A stretch of DNA of 64,000 bases, taken from positions 1 to 64,000 of the forward strand of contig NZ_WPNZ01000003.1 in NCBI RefSeq assembly GCF_009755605.1. Reading direction: 5' to 3'. Source of the DNA: Streptomyces typhae (GTDB lineage: Bacteria; Actinomycetota; Actinomycetes; Streptomycetales; Streptomycetaceae). A program made the position numbers and the translations under genes. The notes beneath the pieces were generated by a model. It worked only from the letters and a program-made list of their open reading frames with translations, was not told where the DNA came from and did not search any database. Each line of letters opens with the position of its first letter. Position 1 is the stretch's first letter. Positions 9,342-16,454 of the stretch are shown piece after piece.

Positions 9342-10013
9342 TCAGAGAACCGAGGAGTTGTTCATCTTGCGGGTGGAGATGATCTGGTCGATCAGGCCGT
9401 ACTCCAGCGCGTCCTCGGCGGTGAGGATCTTGTCGCGCTCAATGTCGTCGCGGATCTTCTCGATGGGCGTCGTGGAGTGCTTGGCCAGCATCTCCTCCAG
9501 CTGCGTACGCATGCGGAGGATCTCGTTGGCCGCGATCTCCAGGTCGGAGAGCTGCTCACGGCCCGTACCGCCGGACGGCTGGTGGATCAGGACGCGGGCG
9601 TTCGGCAGGGCCATGCGCTTGCCCGGCGTACCGGCGGCGAGGAGCACGGCGGCCGCGGAGGACGCCTGGCCCATGCAGACCGTCTGGATGTCGGGCTTCA
9701 CGAACTGCATCGTGTCGTAGATCGCGGTGAGCGCCGTGAAGGAGCCGCCGGGGCTGTTGATGTAGACCGAGATGTCCCGGTCGGGGTCCATCGACTCCAG
9801 GCACAGGAGCTGCGCCATGACGTCGTTGGCGGAGGCGTCGTCGATCTGGACGCCGAGGAAGATCACGCGCTCCTCGAAGAGCTTCGCGTACGGGTCGTAC
9901 TCGCGCACGCCCTGCGAGGTGCGCTCGACGAAGCGCGGGATCACATAGCGGTTGTCCACCTGGGGGCCGGTGTGCAGGCCCGAGGGCTGGCCGCTGGCGG
10001 GGAAGGTGTTCAT
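9342..10013 (-). CDS. clpP2: ATP-dependent Clp protease proteolytic subunit ClpP2
   Basis: Serine peptidase subunit of the Clp machine. The 223-aa protein starts at ATG (MNTFPASG). The catalytic Ser lies in [12 protein letters not shown], the His in LIHQPSGG and the Asp in the RDDIERDKI region, giving the standard triad. YINSPGGS lines the processing chamber. It is second in the clpP1-clpP2 operon, 121 bp after clpP1. Actinobacterial ClpP1 and ClpP2 form a mixed double ring, so the pair is expected to act together with ClpX or ClpC. Upstream in-frame codons are ignored because the composition changes and ATG 10013 matches the family N-terminus. Confidence 0.97.
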   Translation of the reverse strand: MNTFPASGQPSGLHTGPQVDNRYVIPRFVERTSQGVREYDPYAKLFEERVIFLGVQIDDASANDVMAQLLCLESMDPDRDISVYINSPGGSFTALTAIYDTMQFVKPDIQTVCMGQASSAAAVLLAAGTPGKRMALPNARVLIHQPSGGTGREQLSDLEIAANEILRMRTQLEEMLAKHSTTPIEKIRDDIERDKILTAEDALEYGLIDQIISTRKMNNSSVL

Positions 10014-10134
10014 CTGAGGTGTTCCGTCCTGGGTGTGAGCGTGGGCTGGGTCGGCTGGGGCCTCGCCGGTGTCCCCTCCGGGCGCGGCGACCGCGACGGG
10101 TCCGCCTGCGCCGGGGGGCCGGCCGGATGCCTGG

Positions 10135-10752
10135 TCAGGCCCCCGTGCCGCCGCCGCCCGGAACACCCGAAGCGGCGCTGATGATCTCGTCGATGAGGCC
10201 GTACTCCTTGGCCTCCTCGGTGGTGAACCAGCGGTCGCGGTCACCGTCGCGGATGATCGCCTCGACCGTCTGGCCGGAGTGGCGGGCGGTGATCTCGGCC
10301 ATGCGCTGCTTGGTGCGCAGCAGGTACTCCGCCTGGATCTTGACGTCCGACGCGGTGCCGCCGATGCCGGCGGAGCCCTGGTGCATCAGGATGTCCGTGT
10401 GCGGCAGGGCGAAGCGCTTGCCCGCGGTGCCGCCGGTCAGCAGGAACTGGCCCATGGAGGCGGCCATGCCCATGCCGATGGTGACGACGTCGTTCGGGAT
10501 GTACTGCATGGTGTCGTAGATCGCCATGCCGGCGGTCACCGAGCCGCCGGGGCTGTTGATGTAGAGGTAGATGTCCTTCGAGGGGTCGGCCGCGAGGAGG
10601 AGCATCTGCGCCGTGATCTTGTTCGCGATGTCGTCGTCGACCTGCTGCCCGAGGAAGACGATGCGCTCGCCGAGCAGCCGGTTGTACACATGGTCGCCGA
10701 GGCCACCACCGATGGACGGCTCACCGGCTGCGTTGGGCATCAGATTCGTCAC
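10135..10752 (-). CDS. clpP1: ATP-dependent Clp protease proteolytic subunit ClpP1
   Basis: First gene of the clpP operon, 205 aa from GTG 10752; an internal ATG at 10740 (MPNAAGEP) is an alternative start. The triad appears as Ser in [12 protein letters not shown], His in LMHQGSAG and Asp in [16 protein letters not shown] is conserved. The tail is glycine-rich ([10 protein letters not shown]). In Streptomyces this operon is activated by ClgR, and a sequence fitting the ClgR consensus lies about 130 bp upstream (10883-10896). A 750-bp repeat-rich gap separates the gene from tig. Confidence 0.97.
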   Translation of the reverse strand: MTNLMPNAAGEPSIGGGLGDHVYNRLLGERIVFLGQQVDDDIANKITAQMLLLAADPSKDIYLYINSPGGSVTAGMAIYDTMQYIPNDVVTIGMGMAASMGQFLLTGGTAGKRFALPHTDILMHQGSAGIGGTASDVKIQAEYLLRTKQRMAEITARHSGQTVEAIIRDGDRDRWFTTEEAKEYGLIDEIISAASGVPGGGGTGA

Positions 10753-10882
10753 GTATCCACCTGCTCGTCTCTGACGGCACCGGCCGTCTCAGCATCTTCG
10801 TTCCGAGGGCAACGAGTCCACTGCCCTCGTATTCATGGACCCTAACGCCCAGGTGGGACAACGCCATCCCGGTTCCCGAACT

Positions 10883-10896
10883 GTTCGCTGGCAGCG
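10883..10896. promoter_or_regulatory. Candidate ClgR operator of the clpP1-clpP2 operon
   Basis: GTTCGCTGGCAGCG fits the published ClgR consensus GTTCGC-N5-GCG from Streptomyces clpP1, lon and clgR promoters. It lies about 130 bp upstream of the clpP1 start. Binding has not been tested here; the call rests on sequence match and position. Confidence 0.6.
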
Positions 10897-11079
10897 CAAG
10901 GTCTGGCGGGGGCGCCTCGGGCGGGGCGGCAACCGTCCCGCCGCCGCGCGGCGGGCTTCCCACCCGCCCACCCGTGACCGCCGTACCCGGGCTCGGGAAA
11001 CAGCCGTCCTCGGGGTGGGGCGGATTGCGTCCGGGGGCCGGGGGGTGGGGTGCCCGGGGCGCGGGGCCGCGCGGGTCGC

Positions 11080-11321
11080 CCCGGCAGAGGGCGGTAAGGC
11101 TGGGACTGCCAGTACGGGTGGGTGGGAAGCCCGCCGCGCAGCGGCGGACGGCGGAGGCAGCCGACGCGAGGAAAGGTGCCGGGCGGCTGGAACGACCGAC
11201 CGCTCGGCTCGCCCCCAGCAGGGGCGGTAAGGCTGAGACCACCCGCACGGGTGGGTGGGTGGGAAGCCCGCCGCGCAGCGGCGGACGGCGGAGGCAGCCG
11301 ACCCGAGGAAAGGTGCCGGGC
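11080..11321. repeat. Two direct copies of a ~100-bp intergenic repeat (plus inverted relic at 10925-10990)
   Basis: Copy A (about 11080-11184) and copy B (about 11211-11321) share GGCGGTAAGGCTG near one end. They also share a long, almost identical block containing GGTGGGAAGCCCGCCGCGCA and AGGAAAGGTGCCGGGCG. The offset grows from 133 to 137 bp through an extra GTGG in copy B. The inverted part-copy at 10925-10990 carries GGCGGGCTTCCCACCCGCCC. No ORF, transposase or terminal duplication was seen. Confidence 0.75.
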
Positions 11322-11501
11322 GTGCGGGGACCACCCGGCCGCCCCGCACGGCCCGGCAGGGCGGCCGGGTACGCGGAAGGCCCCCGTCGGGCGCAGGGCG
11401 CGGCAGGGGCCTTCGTGGCGTACGTGGGCCGCTGGACGCGGCCGGATACCAGCGGGTGGTACCGGCGGCGGTGTGGCCGCCGGCACCGGGTGGTCCGAGG
11501 G

Positions 11502-12914
11502 TCAGGCCTTGGGCTTGTCCTCGGAGGCGTCGGCCTCGGAGGCGTCGGCAGCGGCCTCGGCGGGGGCGTCCTCCGTGGAGGCACCCTCGGCGGCGTCCTC
11601 GTCCTCGTCCTCGAGGTCGACGACCTCGCCGTTGGTGTCCTTGACCGTCGCGGCCTCGACCACGACGGCAAGCGCCTTGCCGCGGGCGACCTCGCCGACG
11701 AGCATCGGCACCTGGCCACCCTCGACGACAGCCTGGGCGAACTGGTCGGGGCTCATGCCGGAGGACTGCGCGCGACGCATGAGGTGCTCGGTGAGCTCCT
11801 CCTGGTTCACGTTCAGCTTCTCCTTGTTGACGAGCTCGTCGAGGACGAACTGCGTCTTGATGCCCTTGACCGCCTGCTCACGGGTCTCGGCGTCGAACTC
11901 CTCCTCGGTCTTGCCCTGGATCTCCAGGTACTTCGCGAGGTCGAGGCCCATCTGGCCGAGCTGGTGGTGCTCCAGGTTGTGCTTGCGGGTGCGGATCTCG
12001 TCCTCGAGCAGCTTCTCGGGGACGGGGACCTCGACCAGCTCCAGGAGCTTCTCCAGGACGCGCTCCTGGGCCTGCGTGGCCTGGTCGAACTGACGGGCGG
12101 TCTCCAGACGCTTGCGGCTGTCGGCCTTCAGCTCGTCCAGGGTGTCGAACTCCGACGCGAGCTGCGCGAAGTCGTCGTCGAGCTCGGGCAGTTCACGCTT
12201 GGCGACCTGGGTGACCTTGACGGTGACCTCGGACTCCTTGCCGGCGGCCGAGCCGCCCTTGAGCTCGGAGGTGAAGGTGGCCTCAGCCCCGGCCTCCAGG
12301 CCCTTCACGGCGTCGTCGATGCCTTCGAGCAGCTCGCCGGAGCCGATGGTGTAGGAGACGCCGGACGCGACGCCGTCCTCCAGGACCTCGCCCTCGACCT
12401 TGGCCTCCAGGTCGATCGTCACGACGTCGCCGTCCTCGGCGGCACGCTCGACCGGGGAGGTGGACGCGAAGCGCTCGCGCAGCTCCTCGACGGCCTTGGC
12501 GATGTCCTCGTCGGAGATCTCGACGGCGTCGACCTCGACCTCGATGCCGGAGTAGTCCGGGATCTCGATGGCCGGACGGACGTCGACCTCGGCGGTGAAG
12601 TTGAGGGTCTCGTTGTCCTTCAGCTCGGTGATGTCCACCTCGGGCTGGCCCAGGACGTTGAGCTCGGCCTCGTTGACCGCCTCGGTGTAGAACTTCGGGA
12701 GGGCGTCGTTGACGGCCTCCTCGAGCACGGCACCGCGGCCGAACCGCTGGTCGATGACGCGGGCCGGGATCTTGCCCTTGCGGAAGCCCTTCACCGTGAC
12801 CTGCTGGTTGATCTTCTTGTACGCCGCGTCGAGGCTGTCCTTGAGCTCCTCGAAGGGCACCTCGACAGTGAGCCGAACCCGGGTCGGGTTCAGGGTCTCC
12901 ACGGCGCTCTTCAC
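11502..12914 (-). CDS. tig: Trigger factor (ribosome-associated chaperone, PPIase)
   Basis: Binds nascent chains at the ribosome exit tunnel and aids folding. The 470-aa start is GTG 12914 ([20 protein letters not shown]), preceded at a good distance by AAGGAG; upstream in-frame codons have non-coding composition. The N-terminal ribosome-binding loop GFRKGKIP is at about residues 44-51. A FKBP-type PPIase domain follows (about 155-240), then the helical C-terminal arms. The last 35 residues are an acidic, Ala-rich low-complexity tail ending in DKPKA, longer than in enterobacterial trigger factors but usual for actinomycetes. It is co-oriented with clpP1, clpP2 and clpX. Confidence 0.96.
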   Translation of the reverse strand: MKSAVETLNPTRVRLTVEVPFEELKDSLDAAYKKINQQVTVKGFRKGKIPARVIDQRFGRGAVLEEAVNDALPKFYTEAVNEAELNVLGQPEVDITELKDNETLNFTAEVDVRPAIEIPDYSGIEVEVDAVEISDEDIAKAVEELRERFASTSPVERAAEDGDVVTIDLEAKVEGEVLEDGVASGVSYTIGSGELLEGIDDAVKGLEAGAEATFTSELKGGSAAGKESEVTVKVTQVAKRELPELDDDFAQLASEFDTLDELKADSRKRLETARQFDQATQAQERVLEKLLELVEVPVPEKLLEDEIRTRKHNLEHHQLGQMGLDLAKYLEIQGKTEEEFDAETREQAVKGIKTQFVLDELVNKEKLNVNQEELTEHLMRRAQSSGMSPDQFAQAVVEGGQVPMLVGEVARGKALAVVVEAATVKDTNGEVVDLEDEDEDAAEGASTEDAPAEAAADASEADASEDKPKA

Positions 12915-12983
12915 GGTTCGGTCTCCTTGGGGGCTGACTTCTTGGTTTCTGCCCGGTTGAGAGACACACGGGCACACAGCTTG

Positions 12984-13014
12984 CATAGTAACGGCACGCG
13001 GGAGCCGACCCACA
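12984..13014 (-). promoter_or_regulatory. Candidate sigma-70-type promoter of tig
   Basis: On the minus strand a -35 TTGTGG (13009-13014) and a -10 TACTAT (12984-12989) are separated by 19 bp, 70 bp upstream of the tig start. The -10 hexamer is close to consensus and is the most AT-rich spot in the gap. Confidence 0.5.
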
Positions 13015-13163
13015 ATGCGATCTTGGAAGAGGGACCGCGGGGGCCGTACGGGCGCCCCTCGCCGCGGGAGAGCCGCCGGGGAGCTGTCGGGAAGCTGCCG
13101 GAATACTGCCGGAGAGAAGCCGGGAACCCGCCGGGAACAGGCCACGCGGGCGGGGGACCGTAC

Positions 13164-13240
13164 TGGTCGGGGTGGCGGGATTTGAACCCACGGCCTTCCG
13201 CTCCCAAAGCGGACGCGCTACCAAGCTGCGCCACACCCCG
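13164..13240 (-). tRNA. tRNA-Pro (anticodon UGG)
   Basis: A full cloverleaf on the minus strand. The 7-bp acceptor stem CGGGGTG/CACCCCG has discriminator A and an encoded CCA. The anticodon arm TCCGC-TTTGGGA-GCGGA gives UGG, and the T-arm loop is TTCAAAT. It reads wobble CCN proline codons. Confidence 0.97.
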
Positions 13241-13440
13241 TCGGTGCGACACGTAGGGTACATGCCCGCAGGCAGTGCGGCTCCCGGTTTGTGGGGGCGC
13301 ACGGAGGTGGTGTGCGAGGGGCCGTACCGACCCGCTACGATGCTTGCCGTGCAGCGGTCACCGGCATCCCGCCGGGGTCCGTGACGATCAGTGGCGACCG
13401 ACCATGGCTGGCAGTCGTGATCGTCACCTGTGCGAAGCAT

Positions 13441-13514
13441 GCGGGCGTAGCTCAATGGTAGAGCCCTAGTCTTCCAAACTAGCTACGCGGGTTCGATTCC
13501 CGTCGCCCGCTCCA
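13441..13514 (+). tRNA. tRNA-Gly (anticodon UCC)
   Basis: A cloverleaf with acceptor stem GCGGGCG/CGCCCGC, discriminator T and encoded CCA. The anticodon stem-loop CTAGT-CTTCCAA-ACTAG gives UCC, and the T-loop is TTCGATT. It is divergently placed 200 bp from tRNA-Pro and is followed at once by a terminator hairpin. Confidence 0.97.
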
Positions 13515-13516
13515 AG

Positions 13517-13561
13517 GCCTCCGGCCCGGTCCCCGACACGTTCGGCGGCCGGGCCGGAGGC
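13517..13561 (+). terminator. Hairpin terminator after tRNA-Gly
   Basis: A 13-bp inverted repeat (arms 13517-13529 and 13549-13561) begins three bases after the encoded CCA. Confidence 0.75.
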
Positions 13562-13779
13562 GTTTCCGCCCGGCGGCGGCGGGCACCCGCTGGTCAGCCC
13601 GTCACCGCGCCCGCCGATCAGCAGGGCGCGCGTGCCCCGTCGCACCCGTCACCGGGGTCGCCTGCCCGGCGCCCGGCCACGGACCCCGGAGAGGGGCCGG
13701 CCGGACGCTCATGGGCACGCACGGCATGCGTACAGGCACGCGCGCGGGCCCGTGGGCACACGTGTGCCCACGGGCGCCG

Positions 13780-13983
13780 TCAGAACTGTATGTCTCCGAT
13801 GGTGTTCGCGAGCGAGTCCAGGAGTTCCTGGATGTCGTCGGCCATTCCCGTCGAGGCGAGGACGAACCCGAAGAGGGCCGCGACGATGGCGGGCCACACC
13901 TTGATGTTCCCCTGACGAATCATCATGACAAGGACGATCGCCAACAGCAGTACCACTGACAGCGAAATGGCCACACTGATCAC
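13780..13983 (-). CDS. Small membrane protein of unknown function (67 aa)
   Basis: A 67-aa protein beginning MISVAISLSVVLLLAIVLVM. It has two hydrophobic segments (about residues 3-22 and 30-47) joined by RQGNIKVW, then an acidic amphipathic tail (MADDIQELLDSLANTIGDIQF) that could lie on the membrane face or oligomerise. Codon third positions are strongly GC, supporting a real gene. It stands alone, downstream of tRNA-Gly and on the opposite strand. I do not recognise the family; small two-helix proteins with a similar WPAIVAALFGF core occur on actinobacterial elements, but this link is only an impression. Confidence 0.65.
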   Translation of the reverse strand: MISVAISLSVVLLLAIVLVMMIRQGNIKVWPAIVAALFGFVLASTGMADDIQELLDSLANTIGDIQF

Positions 13984-14615
13984 ACCCTAGGTCGGTCGCT
14001 TGCCCACCCGGGGGGTACGACCCGCACTCCCCCGCCAGAACCATCGTGCCACCAACAGGACCCCGTCATGCGGCCGGTGACACATCGTCGGCCAAGGCTT
14101 GACCAGTGCCGCCCCTGTCCCGAGCGGTACTTGAGGCACCGCGGCGCACCGGTCACAGGGGAACCGGGGTTATCCGTACGGGAATTCGACGGCCCACCCA
14201 CGGCCGAATTCGACGTGATCGTTTCCATGGCCGGACAACGCCCCGCCATCACAAGGACACCGTCCCGTCACCCGTACACGGGGACGTTCGCACAAGTTCC
14301 TCACAGGAATTCGCATTGTCATCGGGAGCACACCGAGCGGAGCGTCATATTCCGCCACGACCCATTCAACACGGACATTCCCCCCGAGTCCCCCGCGGGC
14401 GTTATGCACGATTTAAGCGGTGCGAGTTATGACGTACCGGACAGTTAGCTGTCCCGAAACAGGGGTAACCGATAGTCGCATTCAAGCCGGTAGCCCGGCC
14501 GGAGAAGGACCGGAGAACGTCGGCGAGCGGGAGAAATCAGTGCGCGACGAGTGGCGGAATCCGCCGAACTCCAGCGAACTCAGACGCCCACCGGGCAATG
14601 CACGGGAGGAATGAG
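13984..14615. other. Gene-free region with lower GC upstream of the acyltransferase
   Basis: About 630 bp with no supported gene. It is noticeably more AT-rich than its surroundings, and open frames here have flat codon-position GC and no ribosome-binding site. It contains an interrupted palindrome GAATTCGAC...GGCCGAATTC around 14181-14215 and probably the promoter(s) of the downstream acyltransferase. Confidence 0.5.
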
Positions 14616-14741
14616 TTGAGAGTTTTACGGGAACACCACGGCGACGCTAGGGTGCCTCAGATGTTCCACGCTGCCACGACCCCCGCAGGCGCAGTGCGGT
14701 CCCGGATCGTCTCACCGAGCTCGTGGTGGGAGGGCCTGTGA
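14616..14741 (+). CDS. Possible 41-codon leader ORF coupled to the acyltransferase
   Basis: TTG 14616 follows GGGAGGAATGAG, the best Shine-Dalgarno-like sequence nearby. The frame runs without a stop to TGA 14739-14741, overlapping the GTG start of the acyltransferase by four bases, a typical translational-coupling junction. The fourth codon is TTA (bldA-dependent in Streptomyces). Against it: GC at third positions is only about 75 percent, the product has no recognisable feature, and the start is TTG. I rate it a candidate, not an established gene. Confidence 0.3.
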   Translation: MRVLREHHGDARVPQMFHAATTPAGAVRSRIVSPSSWWEGL

Positions 14742-15991
14742 CGAACTCCGTGCAACCGCATGGCAGGCATCGGGCGCCGCTGCCTCCCGTACAGCCCCCC
14801 GTACCGGAGCCGGCCGACGCGATGCCCGCCCCGCGCGCCCCCCACTCCGTCCCGAGACCCGCCCCGGGATCCGCCCCCGGATCCTCCTCGGCGTACGCGG
14901 CGGCCCCGGCTCCCACGGCCACCGGTGACTCCCGGGCCGCGGGCAGACCCGCCAAGCAGCGCGACTCGTTCTTCGACAACGCCAAGTACCTCGCGATCGT
15001 GCTCGTCGCGATGGGCCACGCGTGGGAGCCGCTGACGGACCACAGCCGCAGCGCCGAGGCGCTGTACATGACCGTCTACACCTTCCACATGCCGGCGTTC
15101 ATCCTGATCTCCGGCTACTTCTCCCGCAGTTTCGACATGCGCCCCGACCGGCTCAAGCGCCTGGTGACGGGCGTCGCCGTGCCGTACGTGATCTTCGAGG
15201 TGGCGTACACCCTCTTCAAGCGGTGGGGCGACGACGATCCGACGCAGCCGATCAGCCTGCTCGACCCGTGGTACCTGACGTGGTTCCTGATCGCCCTGTT
15301 CGTGTGGCGGCTCACCACCCCGCTGTGGAAGATCGTGCGCCGGCCGGTGCCCCTGGCCCTCGCCATCGCGATGCTCGCCGTGATCTCGCCCGACATCGGC
15401 GACGACCTCGACCTGCAACGCGTCCTTCAGTTCTTGCCGTTCTTCGTCCTCGGCCTGTTCATGAAGCCCGAGCACTTCCAGCTCGTGCGGCGGCGCGAGG
15501 TGCGCATCCTGTCGGTGCCGGTGTTCGCGGCCGCGGTGCTGTGCGCCTACTGGGCCGCGCCGCGGATGACGTCGGTGTGGTTCTACCGCCGTGACAGCGC
15601 CCAGGAGCTGGGCGTCCCGTGGTGGGTCGGCATCGTCATGACCCTCGCCCTGTTCGGCTGCTCGGTACTGCTCACCGCGTGCTTCTTCGCCTGGGTGCCG
15701 CGGCGCAGGATGTGGTTCACCGTGCTCGGCGCAGGCACCCTGTACGGCTATCTGCTGCACGGCTTCCTGGCCAAGGGCTCCCGGTTCTGGGGCTGGTTCG
15801 ACGCCAACCCGTGGCTGCACGAACCCGCGGGCGAGGTGTTCGTGACGGTCGTCGCGGCCGCCGTCGTCACCCTGCTCTGCACGCCGCCCGTCCAGCGCCT
15901 CTTCCGCTTCGCGATGGAGCCGAGGATGGAGTGGGCGTTCCGCAGGGACGCGGCCGCCCTCGCCCGCGAACGAAGTTCGTCCGGGCGCTAG
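14738..15991 (+). CDS. Acyltransferase family 3 integral membrane protein
   Basis: A 417-aa membrane acyltransferase of the AT3/OafA type, which moves acyl groups onto extracytoplasmic sugars or other acceptors. The start is put at GTG 14738 because GGGAGG lies five bases upstream; GTG 14723 is the alternative. The first 75 residues are a Pro/Ala-rich, probably cytoplasmic extension. The family signature follows as RDSFFDNAKYLAIVLVAMGH (about 78-97), including the conserved membrane His. About ten hydrophobic segments follow, with LISGYFSR and a late YGYLLHGF segment. No sugar or cell-wall gene is adjacent, so the acceptor is unknown. Confidence 0.82.
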   Translation: MTNSVQPHGRHRAPLPPVQPPVPEPADAMPAPRAPHSVPRPAPGSAPGSSSAYAAAPAPTATGDSRAAGRPAKQRDSFFDNAKYLAIVLVAMGHAWEPLTDHSRSAEALYMTVYTFHMPAFILISGYFSRSFDMRPDRLKRLVTGVAVPYVIFEVAYTLFKRWGDDDPTQPISLLDPWYLTWFLIALFVWRLTTPLWKIVRRPVPLALAIAMLAVISPDIGDDLDLQRVLQFLPFFVLGLFMKPEHFQLVRRREVRILSVPVFAAAVLCAYWAAPRMTSVWFYRRDSAQELGVPWWVGIVMTLALFGCSVLLTACFFAWVPRRRMWFTVLGAGTLYGYLLHGFLAKGSRFWGWFDANPWLHEPAGEVFVTVVAAAVVTLLCTPPVQRLFRFAMEPRMEWAFRRDAAALARERSSSGR

Positions 15992-16010
15992 CCGGGCGCG
16001 GCTCTCCCGT

Positions 16011-16454
16011 TCAGCCGAGTCCCAGCAGGGCGCGCATGCGCGCGTACTTCGCCGTGAGGCGGTCCCGGGTCGTCCCGTCCAGTACGGACAGGCGGCCCGG
16101 GTCCGCGTTGTGGGCCAGGTCGGCCTCCTTGACCAGGAGCGCGCCCGGTGTTTCGAGGATTCGGGCGGCGTACGCCTCCGGGGTCTCGCCGGGCCGCTTG
16201 GTGACCGCGAGCACGATCGCCCTGGTGGCCGGGGTCAGCGCCGCCCGTGCCAGCCAGTCCGCCGTGAGGGCGTCGTCCTCGACCGCGTCGTGCAGCCACG
16301 CCGCCGCGACCTGCTCGTCCGAACCGCCCCGCGCCCGCACCCCCGCGGCGACCGCCGCCAGATGCTCGGCGTAGGGCCGCCCCGCCTTGTCGGTCTGCCC
16401 GGCGTGCGCCCGCCGGGCCACCGCCTCCACCTCTGCCGGTGTCATCAGCGTCAT
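16011..16454 (-). CDS. HD-domain hydrolase of the SpoT/MESH1-like type
   Basis: A 147-aa single-domain metal-dependent phosphohydrolase. Motifs in order are AHAGQTDKAGRPYAEHLAAV (about 17-36), which resembles the start of RelA/SpoT hydrolase domains, the central WLHDAVED (about 53-60) with the HD pair, and the late VKEADLAHNADPGRL (about 107-121). No synthetase or regulatory domain is present, so it resembles small alarmone hydrolases (MESH1) or general HD nucleotidases. ATG 16454 overlaps the permease stop codon as ATGA, implying translational coupling to the ABC transporter upstream; ATG 16445 is another possible start. The substrate is unknown. Confidence 0.8.
   Translation of the reverse strand: MTLMTPAEVEAVARRAHAGQTDKAGRPYAEHLAAVAAGVRARGGSDEQVAAAWLHDAVEDDALTADWLARAALTPATRAIVLAVTKRPGETPEAYAARILETPGALLVKEADLAHNADPGRLSVLDGTTRDRLTAKYARMRALLGLG

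Larger units (their letters stand above)
10753..11501. other. Gene-free, repeat-bearing gap between tig and clpP1
   Basis: About 750 bp without a supported gene. The half next to clpP1 contains the candidate ClgR operator and presumably the clpP1 promoter. The rest is filled with two direct copies of a 100-bp repeat and an inverted relic of it. Apparent ORFs here are products of the C+G-rich repeats and disagree in frame between copies. Confidence 0.6.

Noticed and set aside
10974..13256. 760-aa plus-strand frame over tig and the repeat gap
   Set aside because: Antisense to tig and continuous only because the repeats lack stops.
13164..14000. Integrated element at the tRNA-Pro/tRNA-Gly pair
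   Set aside because: Both tRNAs are intact with encoded CCA, and I found no integrase, excisionase or duplicated att sequence.
14068..14448. 126-aa frame upstream of the acyltransferase
   Set aside because: No third-position GC bias, no ribosome-binding site, no recognisable feature.
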